From DATJBC01 sp035515515 (GTDB lineage: Bacteria; Actinomycetota; Acidimicrobiia; Acidimicrobiales; UBA8190): a stretch of DNA of 29,506 nucleotides. The notes beneath the pieces were generated by a model. The model did no database searches. It had not been told where the DNA came from and saw nothing but the letters and a program-made list of their open reading frames with translations. Location: positions 1-29,506 of the forward strand of contig DATJBC010000198.1 of assembly GCA_035515515.1 (NCBI GenBank), given 5' to 3'. Positions 14,507 through 21,754 of this stretch are shown here, piece after piece (the first letter of the stretch is position 1; each line of letters opens with the position of its first letter). Position numbers and translations under genes: made by a program.

Positions 14507-16270
14507 TCAGGCGCCCAGGCGCAGGGGGAAGGTGTCGACGAGCTCGTGGGCCGGCACCGGCCGGGAGAAGAGGTACCCCTGGGCGAGGTCGCAGTCGAGG
14601 CGGCCCAGGGCGGCCAGCTGCTGCTCGGTCTCGACCCCCTCGGCGATGACCTGGAGCCCCAGCGCGTGCGCCAGCTTGACCACGGCGGCCACGATCTCCT
14701 CTCCCCCGCGGTCCGCGCCCAGCTCGTCCACGAAGCTCTTGTCGATCTTCAAGATGTCGAGCGGAAACCGCTGGAGGTGGCTGAGCGACGAGTACCCCGT
14801 CCCGAAGTCGTCGATGGCGAGGGTCACGCCGAGGTCCTTCAAGGCCCGCATGACGCGCAGCGCCGAGGCGGCGTCGTGCATGAGGGCGCTCTCGGTGATC
14901 TCGAGGGTGAGGCTGGCGGGGGGCAGCCCCGTCTCCTCGAGGATCCGCCCCACGGTGTCGACGATCTCGGGATGGTCGATCTGGCGGGCCGACAGGTTGA
15001 CCTCGACCGCGCCGTGGGGCCCGCCCACGTGGTCGGCCTGCCACATGCGCAGCTGCCGGCACGCCTCGTGCAGCACCCACGCGCCGATGGGGATGATGAG
15101 CCCGCTCTCCTCGGCGACCGGGATGAACCGTCCCGGGGCCACCAGGCCCTGGTCGGGATGCTGCCAGCGCAGCAGGGCCTCGACACCCACCGCCCGGCTC
15201 CCGTTGATCTCGACCACCGGCTGGTAGAAGAGACGCAGCTCGCGTCGCTCGAGCGCCCGGTGCAGGGCGTGCTCGGTGTTCATGCGGTCGAGGATGCGCA
15301 TCCGCATGATCTCGCCGAACACCTCCACGGTGCCGCCGCCGCGTTTCTTGGCCTGGTACATCGCCGCGTCGGCGTTGGACAACAGGGCGGTGGCCTCGGT
15401 CACCCGGGCGGAGGTGGCGGCGATGCCCACGCTGGCCGTGATGAAGATCTCGTTGCCCCCGGCCCGGACGGGCGTGGCCAGGGCGTGCAGCACTCGCTGG
15501 GCATACGCGCTGGCGTCGCGCTCGGCGTCGTCACCGTCGAAGAGCACGAGGAACTCGTCGCCGCTCAGCCGGGCGATGACCTCGGCGGCTCCGTCGGCCG
15601 CTTCCAGACGCTCCGCCACCGCCACCAGGACTTCGTCGCCCACCTCGTGGCCGAGCCCATCGTTGATGGCCTTGAAGCGGTCGAGGTCGAGGACGAGCAC
15701 GGCCACGGTGCCCGGCGCCCGGTTGCCCCTGGCCAGCGCGTAGGCGAGGCGGTAGGTGAACAGCGTGCGGTTGGGCAGTCCCGTGAGCGAGTCGTGCAGG
15801 TAGGCGTGGGCCAGCGCCTCCTCGGCGGCCCGCTCCTCTTCGTGGTCGTGGAGGAAGCCGCCGATGCGCAGGTCCGGCCCCGAGCCCACCACGTACGCCG
15901 ATCCCGACACCGGGATCTCCTGTCCCTCCCGGTGCAGCAGGCGCAGCTGCCGCGGCCGGGTGCGCTCGGTGCCGTGCACCGAGGACCGGGCCGACTCCAG
16001 GTCGTGCAGCACCCGACCGTGGAAGCGGGGCGGGATGAGGAAGGCGGTGATGGGGCGGCCGAGCACCTCGTGGCGCGCCCAGCCGAAGAGCACCTCGGAC
16101 TGCCGGTTCCACTCCGTGACGACCCCGTTGCCGTCGGTCTCGACGAAGGCGTCGCGCGCCATGTCGAGGACGTGCTCGATGCGCGAGCGCATGCGGCTCA
16201 CGACGAGCTCGTGTCGGTGCGGCGCGTGCCCGGCGCCGTCGGGAGAGACGTTCACCACCCGCTCTCGCAC
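14507..16270 (-). CDS. PAS-GGDEF-EAL cyclic-di-GMP signalling protein
   Basis: A 587-residue soluble protein with a PAS sensor domain (about 28-140), a GGDEF domain (about 156-315) and an EAL domain (about 330-582). The GGDEF signature reads SGDEF (236-240), a variant that can still be active, with DSLTGLPNR at 160-168. The inhibitory RxxD site is absent: the equivalent positions read GAAE. The EAL domain keeps VEALLRW (363-369), the Asn in EVNLSARQ, LEITES, the metal-binding DDFGTG (487-492) and the catalytic-loop KIDKSF, so phosphodiesterase activity is expected. No membrane segment is seen. The start is GTG 16270 with a GGGGGG tract upstream. It has no obvious partner gene. Confidence 0.92.
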   Translation of the reverse strand: MRERVVNVSPDGAGHAPHRHELVVSRMRSRIEHVLDMARDAFVETDGNGVVTEWNRQSEVLFGWARHEVLGRPITAFLIPPRFHGRVLHDLESARSSVHGTERTRPRQLRLLHREGQEIPVSGSAYVVGSGPDLRIGGFLHDHEEERAAEEALAHAYLHDSLTGLPNRTLFTYRLAYALARGNRAPGTVAVLVLDLDRFKAINDGLGHEVGDEVLVAVAERLEAADGAAEVIARLSGDEFLVLFDGDDAERDASAYAQRVLHALATPVRAGGNEIFITASVGIAATSARVTEATALLSNADAAMYQAKKRGGGTVEVFGEIMRMRILDRMNTEHALHRALERRELRLFYQPVVEINGSRAVGVEALLRWQHPDQGLVAPGRFIPVAEESGLIIPIGAWVLHEACRQLRMWQADHVGGPHGAVEVNLSARQIDHPEIVDTVGRILEETGLPPASLTLEITESALMHDAASALRVMRALKDLGVTLAIDDFGTGYSSLSHLQRFPLDILKIDKSFVDELGADRGGEEIVAAVVKLAHALGLQVIAEGVETEQQLAALGRLDCDLAQGYLFSRPVPAHELVDTFPLRLGA

Positions 16271-16586
16271 CGTGGAACCCCCCGTGTCGTCGTGGCGGAC
16301 GTCGGCGTGGCGTCGGCGCCGTGGGCGCCGTCCGGCCGGGTGCGCCCCGTGGTGTGCGCCGTGTGGCCGGGTGCGCCGGCGGAGGCCGGCGGGCCGAGCC
16401 CGTCATGGTACGCACGTGTTTCTGCTGTGGTCAATGCAACCGGAGTGAAAATAGTGAAGATCCCGGCTCTCGGCACGGATACCGGCCGGCCCCCCACCCT
16501 CCGTCTCGGGCGGGGCGGCCCGGAACCGGAGGGCGGGAGCGGCGGGCAGGTTGGTCGGTGCGGGGGGTTCCGCCTACCGTGCCGGC

Positions 16587-17636
16587 ATGGTCGTCGTCAC
16601 GGGCGTGCGCCAGAAGGAGGCGTGGGACCGCGACGTCATGCCGCCGGTGGAGCGGGTGCGCCCCGGGGTGTGGTCGATCCCCGTGCCCATCCCCGACAAC
16701 CCCCTGCGCTACGTGCTGGTGTACGCCTTCGAGCTCGACGACGGCGTGGCCATCGTGGACGCCGGGTGGAACACCGACGACGCCTGGGCGGCGCTCAACG
16801 CCGGGCTGGTCGAGGCGGGCGGGTCGGTGGCGGACGTGCGGGCCGTGCTCGTCACCCACATCCACCCCGACCATTACGGGCTGGCGGGCCGGGTACGCGA
16901 GGAGTCCGGCGCGTGGATCGGCCTGCACCCCGACGACGCCGAGATGCTCCAGGCCCGTTACATCGACACCGACAACCTCCTGGCCCGCATGCGGGAGTTC
17001 CTCCAGGACGCCGGGGTGCCCGCCACCAAGCTGCCGGACCTGAACTTCGCGTCGATGATGATCCGCGGCCAGGTCACCATGGCCGAGCCCGACGTGCTCT
17101 TCGAGGACGGCCGGCAGGTGGAGGTGCCGGGATGGGACCTGCGCACCGTGTGGACGCCGGGCCACTCCCCCGGCCACGTCTGCTTCTACAGCGACCGGCA
17201 CCGCTTCTTGTTGTCCGGGGACCACGTGCTGCCCCGCATCACGCCCAACATCGGGGTGCACACCCAGCAGTTCCCCAACCCGCTCGGTGAGTACCTGGAG
17301 TCGCTGCTCAAGGTGCAGAACCTGGGCGTCGACGAGGTCTTCCCCGCCCACGAGTACCGGTTCTCGGACCTGCGCGCCCGCCTCGACGGGATCATCACCC
17401 ACCACGCCGAGCGCCTGGCCGAGATCGAACGCCTGATCGCCGAGCGCCCCGGCTCCACGGCCTGGGACCTGTCGGTGAACCTCACCTGGTCGCGCCCCTG
17501 GCACGAGATCGCCGACTTCATGCAGCGCGCCGCGGTGGGCGAGACGCTGGCCCACATCGTGCTCCTCGAGAACCACCAGCGGGTGCGCCGCGAGGGGGAG
17601 CTCCCGGCGCGCTTCTACCTGCCCGAGCAGCGCTGA
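16587..17636 (+). CDS. MBL-fold metallo-hydrolase
   Basis: A 349-residue metallo-beta-lactamase-fold protein. The zinc-binding motif HIHPDH occupies residues 91-96 (His91, His93, Asp95, His96). Later comes GHSPGHVCFYS with the next His ligand, then SGDHVLP with the bridging Asp, and PAHEY near the end of the core, giving the complete dinuclear set. The last 80 residues form a helical tail typical of the MBL proteins often annotated as beta-lactamase-like or glyoxalase-II-like; hydrolysis of a thioester or lactone is plausible. ATG 16587 is preceded by TACCGT at 6 bases, compatible with a leaderless message, and by no ribosome site. It is convergent with the DedA gene across 19 bases. Confidence 0.88.
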   Translation: MVVVTGVRQKEAWDRDVMPPVERVRPGVWSIPVPIPDNPLRYVLVYAFELDDGVAIVDAGWNTDDAWAALNAGLVEAGGSVADVRAVLVTHIHPDHYGLAGRVREESGAWIGLHPDDAEMLQARYIDTDNLLARMREFLQDAGVPATKLPDLNFASMMIRGQVTMAEPDVLFEDGRQVEVPGWDLRTVWTPGHSPGHVCFYSDRHRFLLSGDHVLPRITPNIGVHTQQFPNPLGEYLESLLKVQNLGVDEVFPAHEYRFSDLRARLDGIITHHAERLAEIERLIAERPGSTAWDLSVNLTWSRPWHEIADFMQRAAVGETLAHIVLLENHQRVRREGELPARFYLPEQR

Positions 17637-17644
17637 GCGAGCGA

Positions 17645-17665
17645 CGCGCCCACCCTCAGGGCGCG
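17645..17665. terminator. GC stem-loop between convergent MBL and DedA genes
   Basis: CGCGCCC and GGGCGCG pair around a 7-base loop, overlapping the last codons of the DedA gene. It could stop transcription from both sides. Confidence 0.5.
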
Positions 17666-18369
17666 CCGTCGCCGCGGGTGGCGGACCCCCAGCGCCGGTG
17701 CTGGCGCCGCCGCCGCAGGAGCGCCGCCACCACGAGCAGCACCACGGCCACCCCCAAGACGACGAGCGCCCACTCCCCCACCGACCGGGCCACGGCCTCG
17801 TAGGAGGTGCCGGCCGCGTAGCCGATCATGACGAAGGTCGTCCCCCAGGCGATGCCGCCCAGGGCGTTGAAGAACAAGAAGCGCCGGTAGCCCATGCCGC
17901 TCATGCCGGTGAGCCCGGGCACCAGCGCCCGGGCCAGGGCCACCCACCGGCCCAGGAACACGGCGGGGCCGCCCCACCGCACGAGCAGGGCCTGGCCGCG
18001 CCGCACCCCGGCGTGGCCGCGCAGGGGCCGGTGCTCGAGCAGCCACGGGCCCAGGACCTTGCCCACCTCGTAACCCACCGAGTCACCCACGATGGCCCCG
18101 ACCACCACCGTGACGAGCATGAGCACGAGGTCGACGTGGTGCGTGGACGCCAGCACGCCCCCGATGAGCGCGGCGGTCTCCCCCGGGATCACGAAGCCGA
18201 GGAGCACGGCCGCCTCGCCGAACACGAGCAGCCCGCACAGGATGTAGGCCCACGGGCCGTGGAAGTGCTCGAGCCACGACCCCACCCCGCCGCTCACGCC
18301 CGCGCCGGCCGGGACGGCGGCGGCGACGGCGGCGGCGGGGACGGCGCTCAGCGCGCCCAGGGCGCCCAT
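17656..18369 (-). CDS. DedA family membrane protein (SNARE-associated/VTT domain)
   Basis: A 237-residue integral membrane protein of the DedA family. Signatures are FGEAAVLLGFVIPGETAALIGGVLA near the N-terminus, then a re-entrant/TM core, the conserved FLGRWVALARALVPGLTGMSGM segment with its two essential-type Arg residues, and LGGIAWGTTFVMIGYAAG. The C-terminus is a long TM helix followed by a basic tail (LLRRRRQHRR). DedA proteins contribute to membrane homeostasis, and some flip undecaprenyl phosphate or phospholipids. The start at ATG 18369 overlaps the end of the zinc-ribbon gene by 22 bases, so the two are likely co-expressed. A longer frame to 18507 would add an Arg/Pro-rich stretch from another gene's coding region. 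Confidence 0.88.
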   Translation of the reverse strand: MGALGALSAVPAAAVAAAVPAGAGVSGGVGSWLEHFHGPWAYILCGLLVFGEAAVLLGFVIPGETAALIGGVLASTHHVDLVLMLVTVVVGAIVGDSVGYEVGKVLGPWLLEHRPLRGHAGVRRGQALLVRWGGPAVFLGRWVALARALVPGLTGMSGMGYRRFLFFNALGGIAWGTTFVMIGYAAGTSYEAVARSVGEWALVVLGVAVVLLVVAALLRRRRQHRRWGSATRGDGAP

Positions 18370-18752
18370 GACGCGCTCACCCAGGTCCGGCGACGGCACG
18401 AGGGGCACGTCATGAACCGGGTGTGGCCCCGCCCCGGCCACCACAGCCAGACGGGCAGGTGGAGCAGCGCGAACTCCGCCAGGTGGACGTCGCGGCGCAC
18501 GCCGCACGACGAGCAGTGCACGGCGACCTCGAGGACGCCGCGCCGCACCTGGCGGAGGGGGGGGACCGCACGCACCGGGGAGGCGGCCAGGCCGGGGCGC
18601 CCCCGGGCCCCGGTGGCCCGGGCCTCGGCGGAGAACAGGGCGTGCTTGCCCGCCACGGTGAGCTCGCTCGGCCGGCGCGGGCCGTCCTCGTCGCGCTCGG
18701 CCGGCGCCCAGAACAGGGCGCGCTTGCCGAGGGGGTCCGGTGCGTCGGTCAT
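18348..18752 (-). CDS. Small zinc-ribbon protein with duplicated GKxALF motif
   Basis: A 134-residue protein with two CxxC knuckles, Cys80/Cys83 (CSSC) and Cys116/Cys119 (CPSC), which would form one zinc ribbon. Between them is a Trp/Leu-rich hydrophobic patch, LLHLPVWLWW. The N-terminal half carries a short motif twice, GKRALF (9-14) and GKHALF (35-40), in an otherwise disordered, charged context; it may be a docking motif. No known function is recognised. The ATG at 18752 lies 19 bases downstream of the ParA stop, and the 3' end overlaps the DedA start by 22 bases, so it is the middle gene of a three-gene operon. Proteins of this plan appear to be lineage-restricted, but that is an impression, not a search result. 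Confidence 0.7.
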   Translation of the reverse strand: MTDAPDPLGKRALFWAPAERDEDGPRRPSELTVAGKHALFSAEARATGARGRPGLAASPVRAVPPLRQVRRGVLEVAVHCSSCGVRRDVHLAEFALLHLPVWLWWPGRGHTRFMTCPSCRRRTWVSASWAPWAR

Positions 18753-18771
18753 GCGCGGGCGCCCCGTGCGC

Positions 18772-19548
18772 TCACGGCACCGGGTGGCGGTCGGCGTCCA
18801 GCTCGCGGGCGATGGCCCGGTACGCCTCGGCCCCCGGGGAGGCCGGCGCGTGCTGGAGGATGCTGCGGCCCCGGGCGGGAGCCTCGGCGAAGCGGATCGA
18901 CTTGCGCACCGGCGGCTCGAGCACCTGCAGGCCGTAGCGGGACTTGACGTCGTCGAGCACCTGGCGGCCGTGCCGGGTGCGCTCGTCGTACATGGTGGCG
19001 ATGACGCCGCGCACCTCGAGGTCGGCGTTGGCGAACATGCGGACGTCGTCGATCGTCTCGAGCAGCTGGCCCACGCCGCGGTGGCTGAGCGCCTCGCACT
19101 GCAGCGGGATGAGCACTTCGCCCGCCGCCGTCAGCCCGTTGATGGTGAGCACGCCCAGCGACGGCGGGCAATCGACGAGGACGACGTCGTACTCTTCGGT
19201 GACGGTGCTCAACGCCAGCGCCAGGACGTGCTCGCGCCCGGTCCGGGTGAGCAGGTGGACCTCCGAGCCGGCCAGGTCGATGGTGGCCGGGAGGATGTCG
19301 AGCCCGTCGACGCCCGCCACCACGCGCCGGGCGTCCGCCGCCTTCATCTTGCGCACGAACACGTCGTGCAGCGACTGGTGCAGGTCGTCGGGGTCGATGC
19401 CCACCGAGTAGGTCAGGCAGGCCTGGGGGTCGAGGTCGACCAGCAGGACGTGTCGGCCCATCTGCGCCAGCGCGACACCGAGGGCGTGCACCGACGTCGT
19501 CTTGGCGACGCCACCTTTCTGGTTGGCCACCGCCATGATCCGGGCCAC
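18772..19548 (-). CDS. ParA/Soj-family ATPase, without a ParB neighbour
   Basis: A 258-residue P-loop ATPase of the ParA/MinD superfamily. It has the deviant Walker A KGGVAKTT (11-18), the Walker A' LLVDLDPQA (about 35-43) and the Walker B VVLVDCPPSLG. The ATGLNG-like region (TINGLTAAGEVLIPLQCEALSHRG) is also typical of Soj proteins. It would dimerise on DNA or membrane with ATP to position a cargo. No parB gene or parS-like cluster is visible next to it; the neighbours are a zinc-ribbon protein and DedA, so it may position something other than a chromosome origin. The start GTG 19548 is supported by TAGACT six bases upstream, consistent with a leaderless transcript. Confidence 0.9.
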   Translation of the reverse strand: MARIMAVANQKGGVAKTTSVHALGVALAQMGRHVLLVDLDPQACLTYSVGIDPDDLHQSLHDVFVRKMKAADARRVVAGVDGLDILPATIDLAGSEVHLLTRTGREHVLALALSTVTEEYDVVLVDCPPSLGVLTINGLTAAGEVLIPLQCEALSHRGVGQLLETIDDVRMFANADLEVRGVIATMYDERTRHGRQVLDDVKSRYGLQVLEPPVRKSIRFAEAPARGRSILQHAPASPGAEAYRAIARELDADRHPVP

Positions 19549-19554
19549 CGGGGG

Positions 19555-19560
19555 AGTCTA
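19555..19560 (-). promoter_or_regulatory. Candidate -10 element for the leaderless ParA operon
   Basis: TAGACT on the minus strand ends six bases before GTG 19548, and no ribosome site precedes that codon. This would place the transcript start at the G of the start codon. Confidence 0.45.
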
Positions 19561-19606
19561 TGCCCCGGCCTGGTGGGTCGCGCCCGGGGGCGCGCCGTGT
19601 CGGCCG

Positions 19607-20083
19607 TCACGCGCCGGGCGTGCCCGGGCCTCCCAGCTTGGCCAACAGCGTCCGCAGCCGGCGGAGCTCGTCGACGCTCAACGCCGCGAACGACGACGGT
19701 GGCTCACCGAGGATCTTGCGCACCTGGGCCCGGGCGTCGACCCCGCTCGGCGAGAGGGCGACCATCTTCACGCGGCGGTCGGTGGGATGCGACTGGCGCT
19801 CGGCCAGGCCCGCCTGCTCGAGGCCGTCGACCAGCGACGTCACATACGACGGATCGCAGCGGAAGCGGTCCGCCAGGTCACGCATGGGGACGGGCTGGCC
19901 CGGGGCCAGCTGCAACAGCGTCTTGAGCACCCCCGGGGCGAGCCCCGTGGCGTCGCAGGCCTCGTGGAAGCGCTCCTGGCCCTCGCGCTCGAAGACGAGC
20001 TCGTACATGGCCTGCCACGCCTCGCCGGCGGCCGCCTCGCGCTCGCGGCGGTCGTGCTGGTCTCTCGCCCGGTCGTTTGACAT
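19607..20083 (-). CDS. MarR-family transcriptional regulator
   Basis: A 158-residue winged-helix regulator. The DNA-binding region spans about 52-115: LKTLLQLAPGQPVPMRDLADRF, the recognition helix CDPSYVTSLVDGLEQAGL, and the wing HPTDRRVKMVALSPSG. Flanking helices give the usual MarR dimer interface. It is divergent from a DHA2 transporter with 69 bases between starts, the classic arrangement in which MarR represses both genes until a toxic ligand is bound. The start is ATG 20083 with AGGTAGGA upstream. The ligand is not predictable from the sequence. Confidence 0.9.
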   Translation of the reverse strand: MSNDRARDQHDRREREAAAGEAWQAMYELVFEREGQERFHEACDATGLAPGVLKTLLQLAPGQPVPMRDLADRFRCDPSYVTSLVDGLEQAGLAERQSHPTDRRVKMVALSPSGVDARAQVRKILGEPPSSFAALSVDELRRLRTLLAKLGGPGTPGA

Positions 20084-20100
20084 TTTCCTACCTTTTAGTA

Positions 20101-20129
20101 ACCTTAACGATCTCGGGGAGAAATCTCAA
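20101..20129 (-). promoter_or_regulatory. Promoter of the MarR gene
   Basis: On the minus strand TTGAGA (20129-20124) and TAAGGT (20106-20101) are 17 bases apart, a good -35/-10 spacing. The region is conspicuously AT-rich relative to the surrounding genes. Confidence 0.55.
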
Positions 20130-20150
20130 CTGTTGACTGGAGTCTACAAC
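20118..20150. promoter_or_regulatory. Candidate MarR operator region
   Basis: Overlapping symmetric elements lie between the divergent starts: GAGA-AA-TCTC (20118-20127), TCAAC-T-GTTGA (20126-20136) and GACT-GG-AGTC (20135-20144) nested in GTTG...CAAC (20132-20150). MarR proteins bind such short palindromes; which one is used is unknown. Confidence 0.5.
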
Positions 20151-20152
20151 CG

Positions 20153-21640
20153 ATGGAGCAGCACGGGGACGAGGCCACCACGCTGAGCGAGCACCGGCAC
20201 ACCGGCCTCGCCCTCCTCGTGATCTGCGCCGTGCAGATGATGGTGATCCTCGACGGCACCATCGTGAACATCGCGCTGCCCTCCATCCAGCGCCAGCTGC
20301 ACTTCTCCTCCACCAACCTGGAGTGGGTCATCACCGCCTACGCGCTGGCCTTCGGCGGGCTGCTGTTGCTGGGCGGCCGCAGCGGCGATCTCTATGGCCG
20401 CCGCCGCATGTTCACCGTCGGCGTGGCGCTGTTCACGGCGGCCTCGCTCCTGGGCGGGTTCGCCCAGGACCAGGTCGAGCTGATCGCGGCGCGCGTCCTG
20501 CAGGGCGTGGGAGGCGCCATCGCCTCGCCCACCGCGTTGGCGCTCATCCAGAACACCTTCCCCGAGGGCCCCCGCCGCTCGCGGGCCATGGGGGTCTACG
20601 CGGCCATGTCCGGGGCGGGCGGGTCGCTCGGGCTGCTGCTGGGCGGCGTCCTCACCGACGTCGCCTCGTGGCGCTGGGTCTTGTTCGTGAACGTGCCCAT
20701 CGGGCTGGTCGTGGCCCTCACCGCCCCCCGGGTGCTCGGGACCACCCCGACGCGCCGCGGCCGCCTCGACCTCCCCGGCGCCCTGTCGGTGACCCTGGGC
20801 ATGGTGTCGCTGGTGGGCGGCCTGTCGCGCGCGGCGACGGCGGGATGGGGCGACTCCCTCACCCTGGGCGCCCTGGGGCTGGCGGCCGTGCTCCTCGTCA
20901 CCTTCCTGGTCATCGAGAGCGCCAGCGAGCACGCGCTCATGCCGCTGCGGATCTTCGCCGAGCGCCGGCGGGCGGGCTCCTACGCCATCATGCTGTGCCT
21001 GGCGGCCGCCATGTTCTCCACCTTCTTCTTCATCACCCAGTTCGTCCAGAACGTCCTGGGCTACAGCCCCCTCAAGGCCGGCATCGCCTTCCTGCCCATG
21101 ACCGTCGGGATCGGCGGCACCGCCACAGTCATGTCGCGCGTCGTCGGCCGGATCGGCACCCGCCGGCCCATGACCGTCGGCCCCCTGATCGTCACGGCCG
21201 GGCTGCTGTGGCTGTCGTTCGTCTCGGTGCACTCCTCGTACGTGACGGTGCTCGGTCCCCTGCTGTGCCTGGCCGTGGGCATGGGATCGACGTTCGTCCC
21301 GCTCACCTTGACCGTGATGTCGCGGGTGCAGCACGGCGAAGCCGGCCTGGCCTCGGCGCTGCTCAACACCGGCCAGCAGATCGGCGGGTCGCTGGGGCTC
21401 GCCATCCTCGTCACCGTGGCCACGAGCGTCACCCGCGACCACGTCGGTGCCGGGCATCTCGCCCACCGGGTCGCCACCCACGCGGCGGTGACCGATGGCT
21501 ACGACGCCGCCTTCCGCATCGGCGCGCTGATCGCCTTCGGCGCCTTCGTGCTGGCCGTCACCGTCATCCGGGGCCCGCGCGCCTCGGCCTCGGTGGGCGC
21601 GGTGAACCCCGACGCGCAGCCCGAGGCGGCCGTCGCCTGA
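20153..21640 (+). CDS. MFS transporter, DHA2 (14-TM, EmrB/QacA) family
   Basis: A 495-residue polytopic membrane protein. The first helix carries LDGTIVNIALPSI, the DHA2 hallmark. Motif A is present as GGRSGDLYGRRRMF in the loop after TM2, and motif C-like Gly/Pro-rich sequence appears as SGAGGSLGLLLGG in TM5. Length and hydrophobic pattern fit 14 TM helices. The family exports drugs, dyes and other lipophilic compounds in exchange for protons. Regulation by the divergent MarR gene is likely. ATG 20153 has GGAG about 11 bases upstream, which is slightly long. The substrate is unknown. Confidence 0.93.
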   Translation: MEQHGDEATTLSEHRHTGLALLVICAVQMMVILDGTIVNIALPSIQRQLHFSSTNLEWVITAYALAFGGLLLLGGRSGDLYGRRRMFTVGVALFTAASLLGGFAQDQVELIAARVLQGVGGAIASPTALALIQNTFPEGPRRSRAMGVYAAMSGAGGSLGLLLGGVLTDVASWRWVLFVNVPIGLVVALTAPRVLGTTPTRRGRLDLPGALSVTLGMVSLVGGLSRAATAGWGDSLTLGALGLAAVLLVTFLVIESASEHALMPLRIFAERRRAGSYAIMLCLAAAMFSTFFFITQFVQNVLGYSPLKAGIAFLPMTVGIGGTATVMSRVVGRIGTRRPMTVGPLIVTAGLLWLSFVSVHSSYVTVLGPLLCLAVGMGSTFVPLTLTVMSRVQHGEAGLASALLNTGQQIGGSLGLAILVTVATSVTRDHVGAGHLAHRVATHAAVTDGYDAAFRIGALIAFGAFVLAVTVIRGPRASASVGAVNPDAQPEAAVA

Positions 21641-21677
21641 GGCCCCCACCCGGCGAGGCCCCCGGGACCTCCCCGGT

Positions 21678-21689
21678 GTCCCCGGGGAC
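21678..21689 (+). terminator. 12-bp GC palindrome after the transporter gene
   Basis: GTCCCCGGGGAC is self-complementary and lies 37 bases past the transporter stop within a GC-rich run. It is a possible terminator or cruciform element, with no T-run. Confidence 0.3.
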
Positions 21690-21754
21690 GACGGGACTGC
21701 TCCCTGGTACCTTGGCCCCTGGCGCAGCCATCGACTGGGGGGAGGTCGATCCTG

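Noticed and set aside
14546..17290. Open frame of about 900 codons on the plus strand
   Set aside because: It is antisense to the PAS-GGDEF-EAL gene and then out of frame with the MBL hydrolase.
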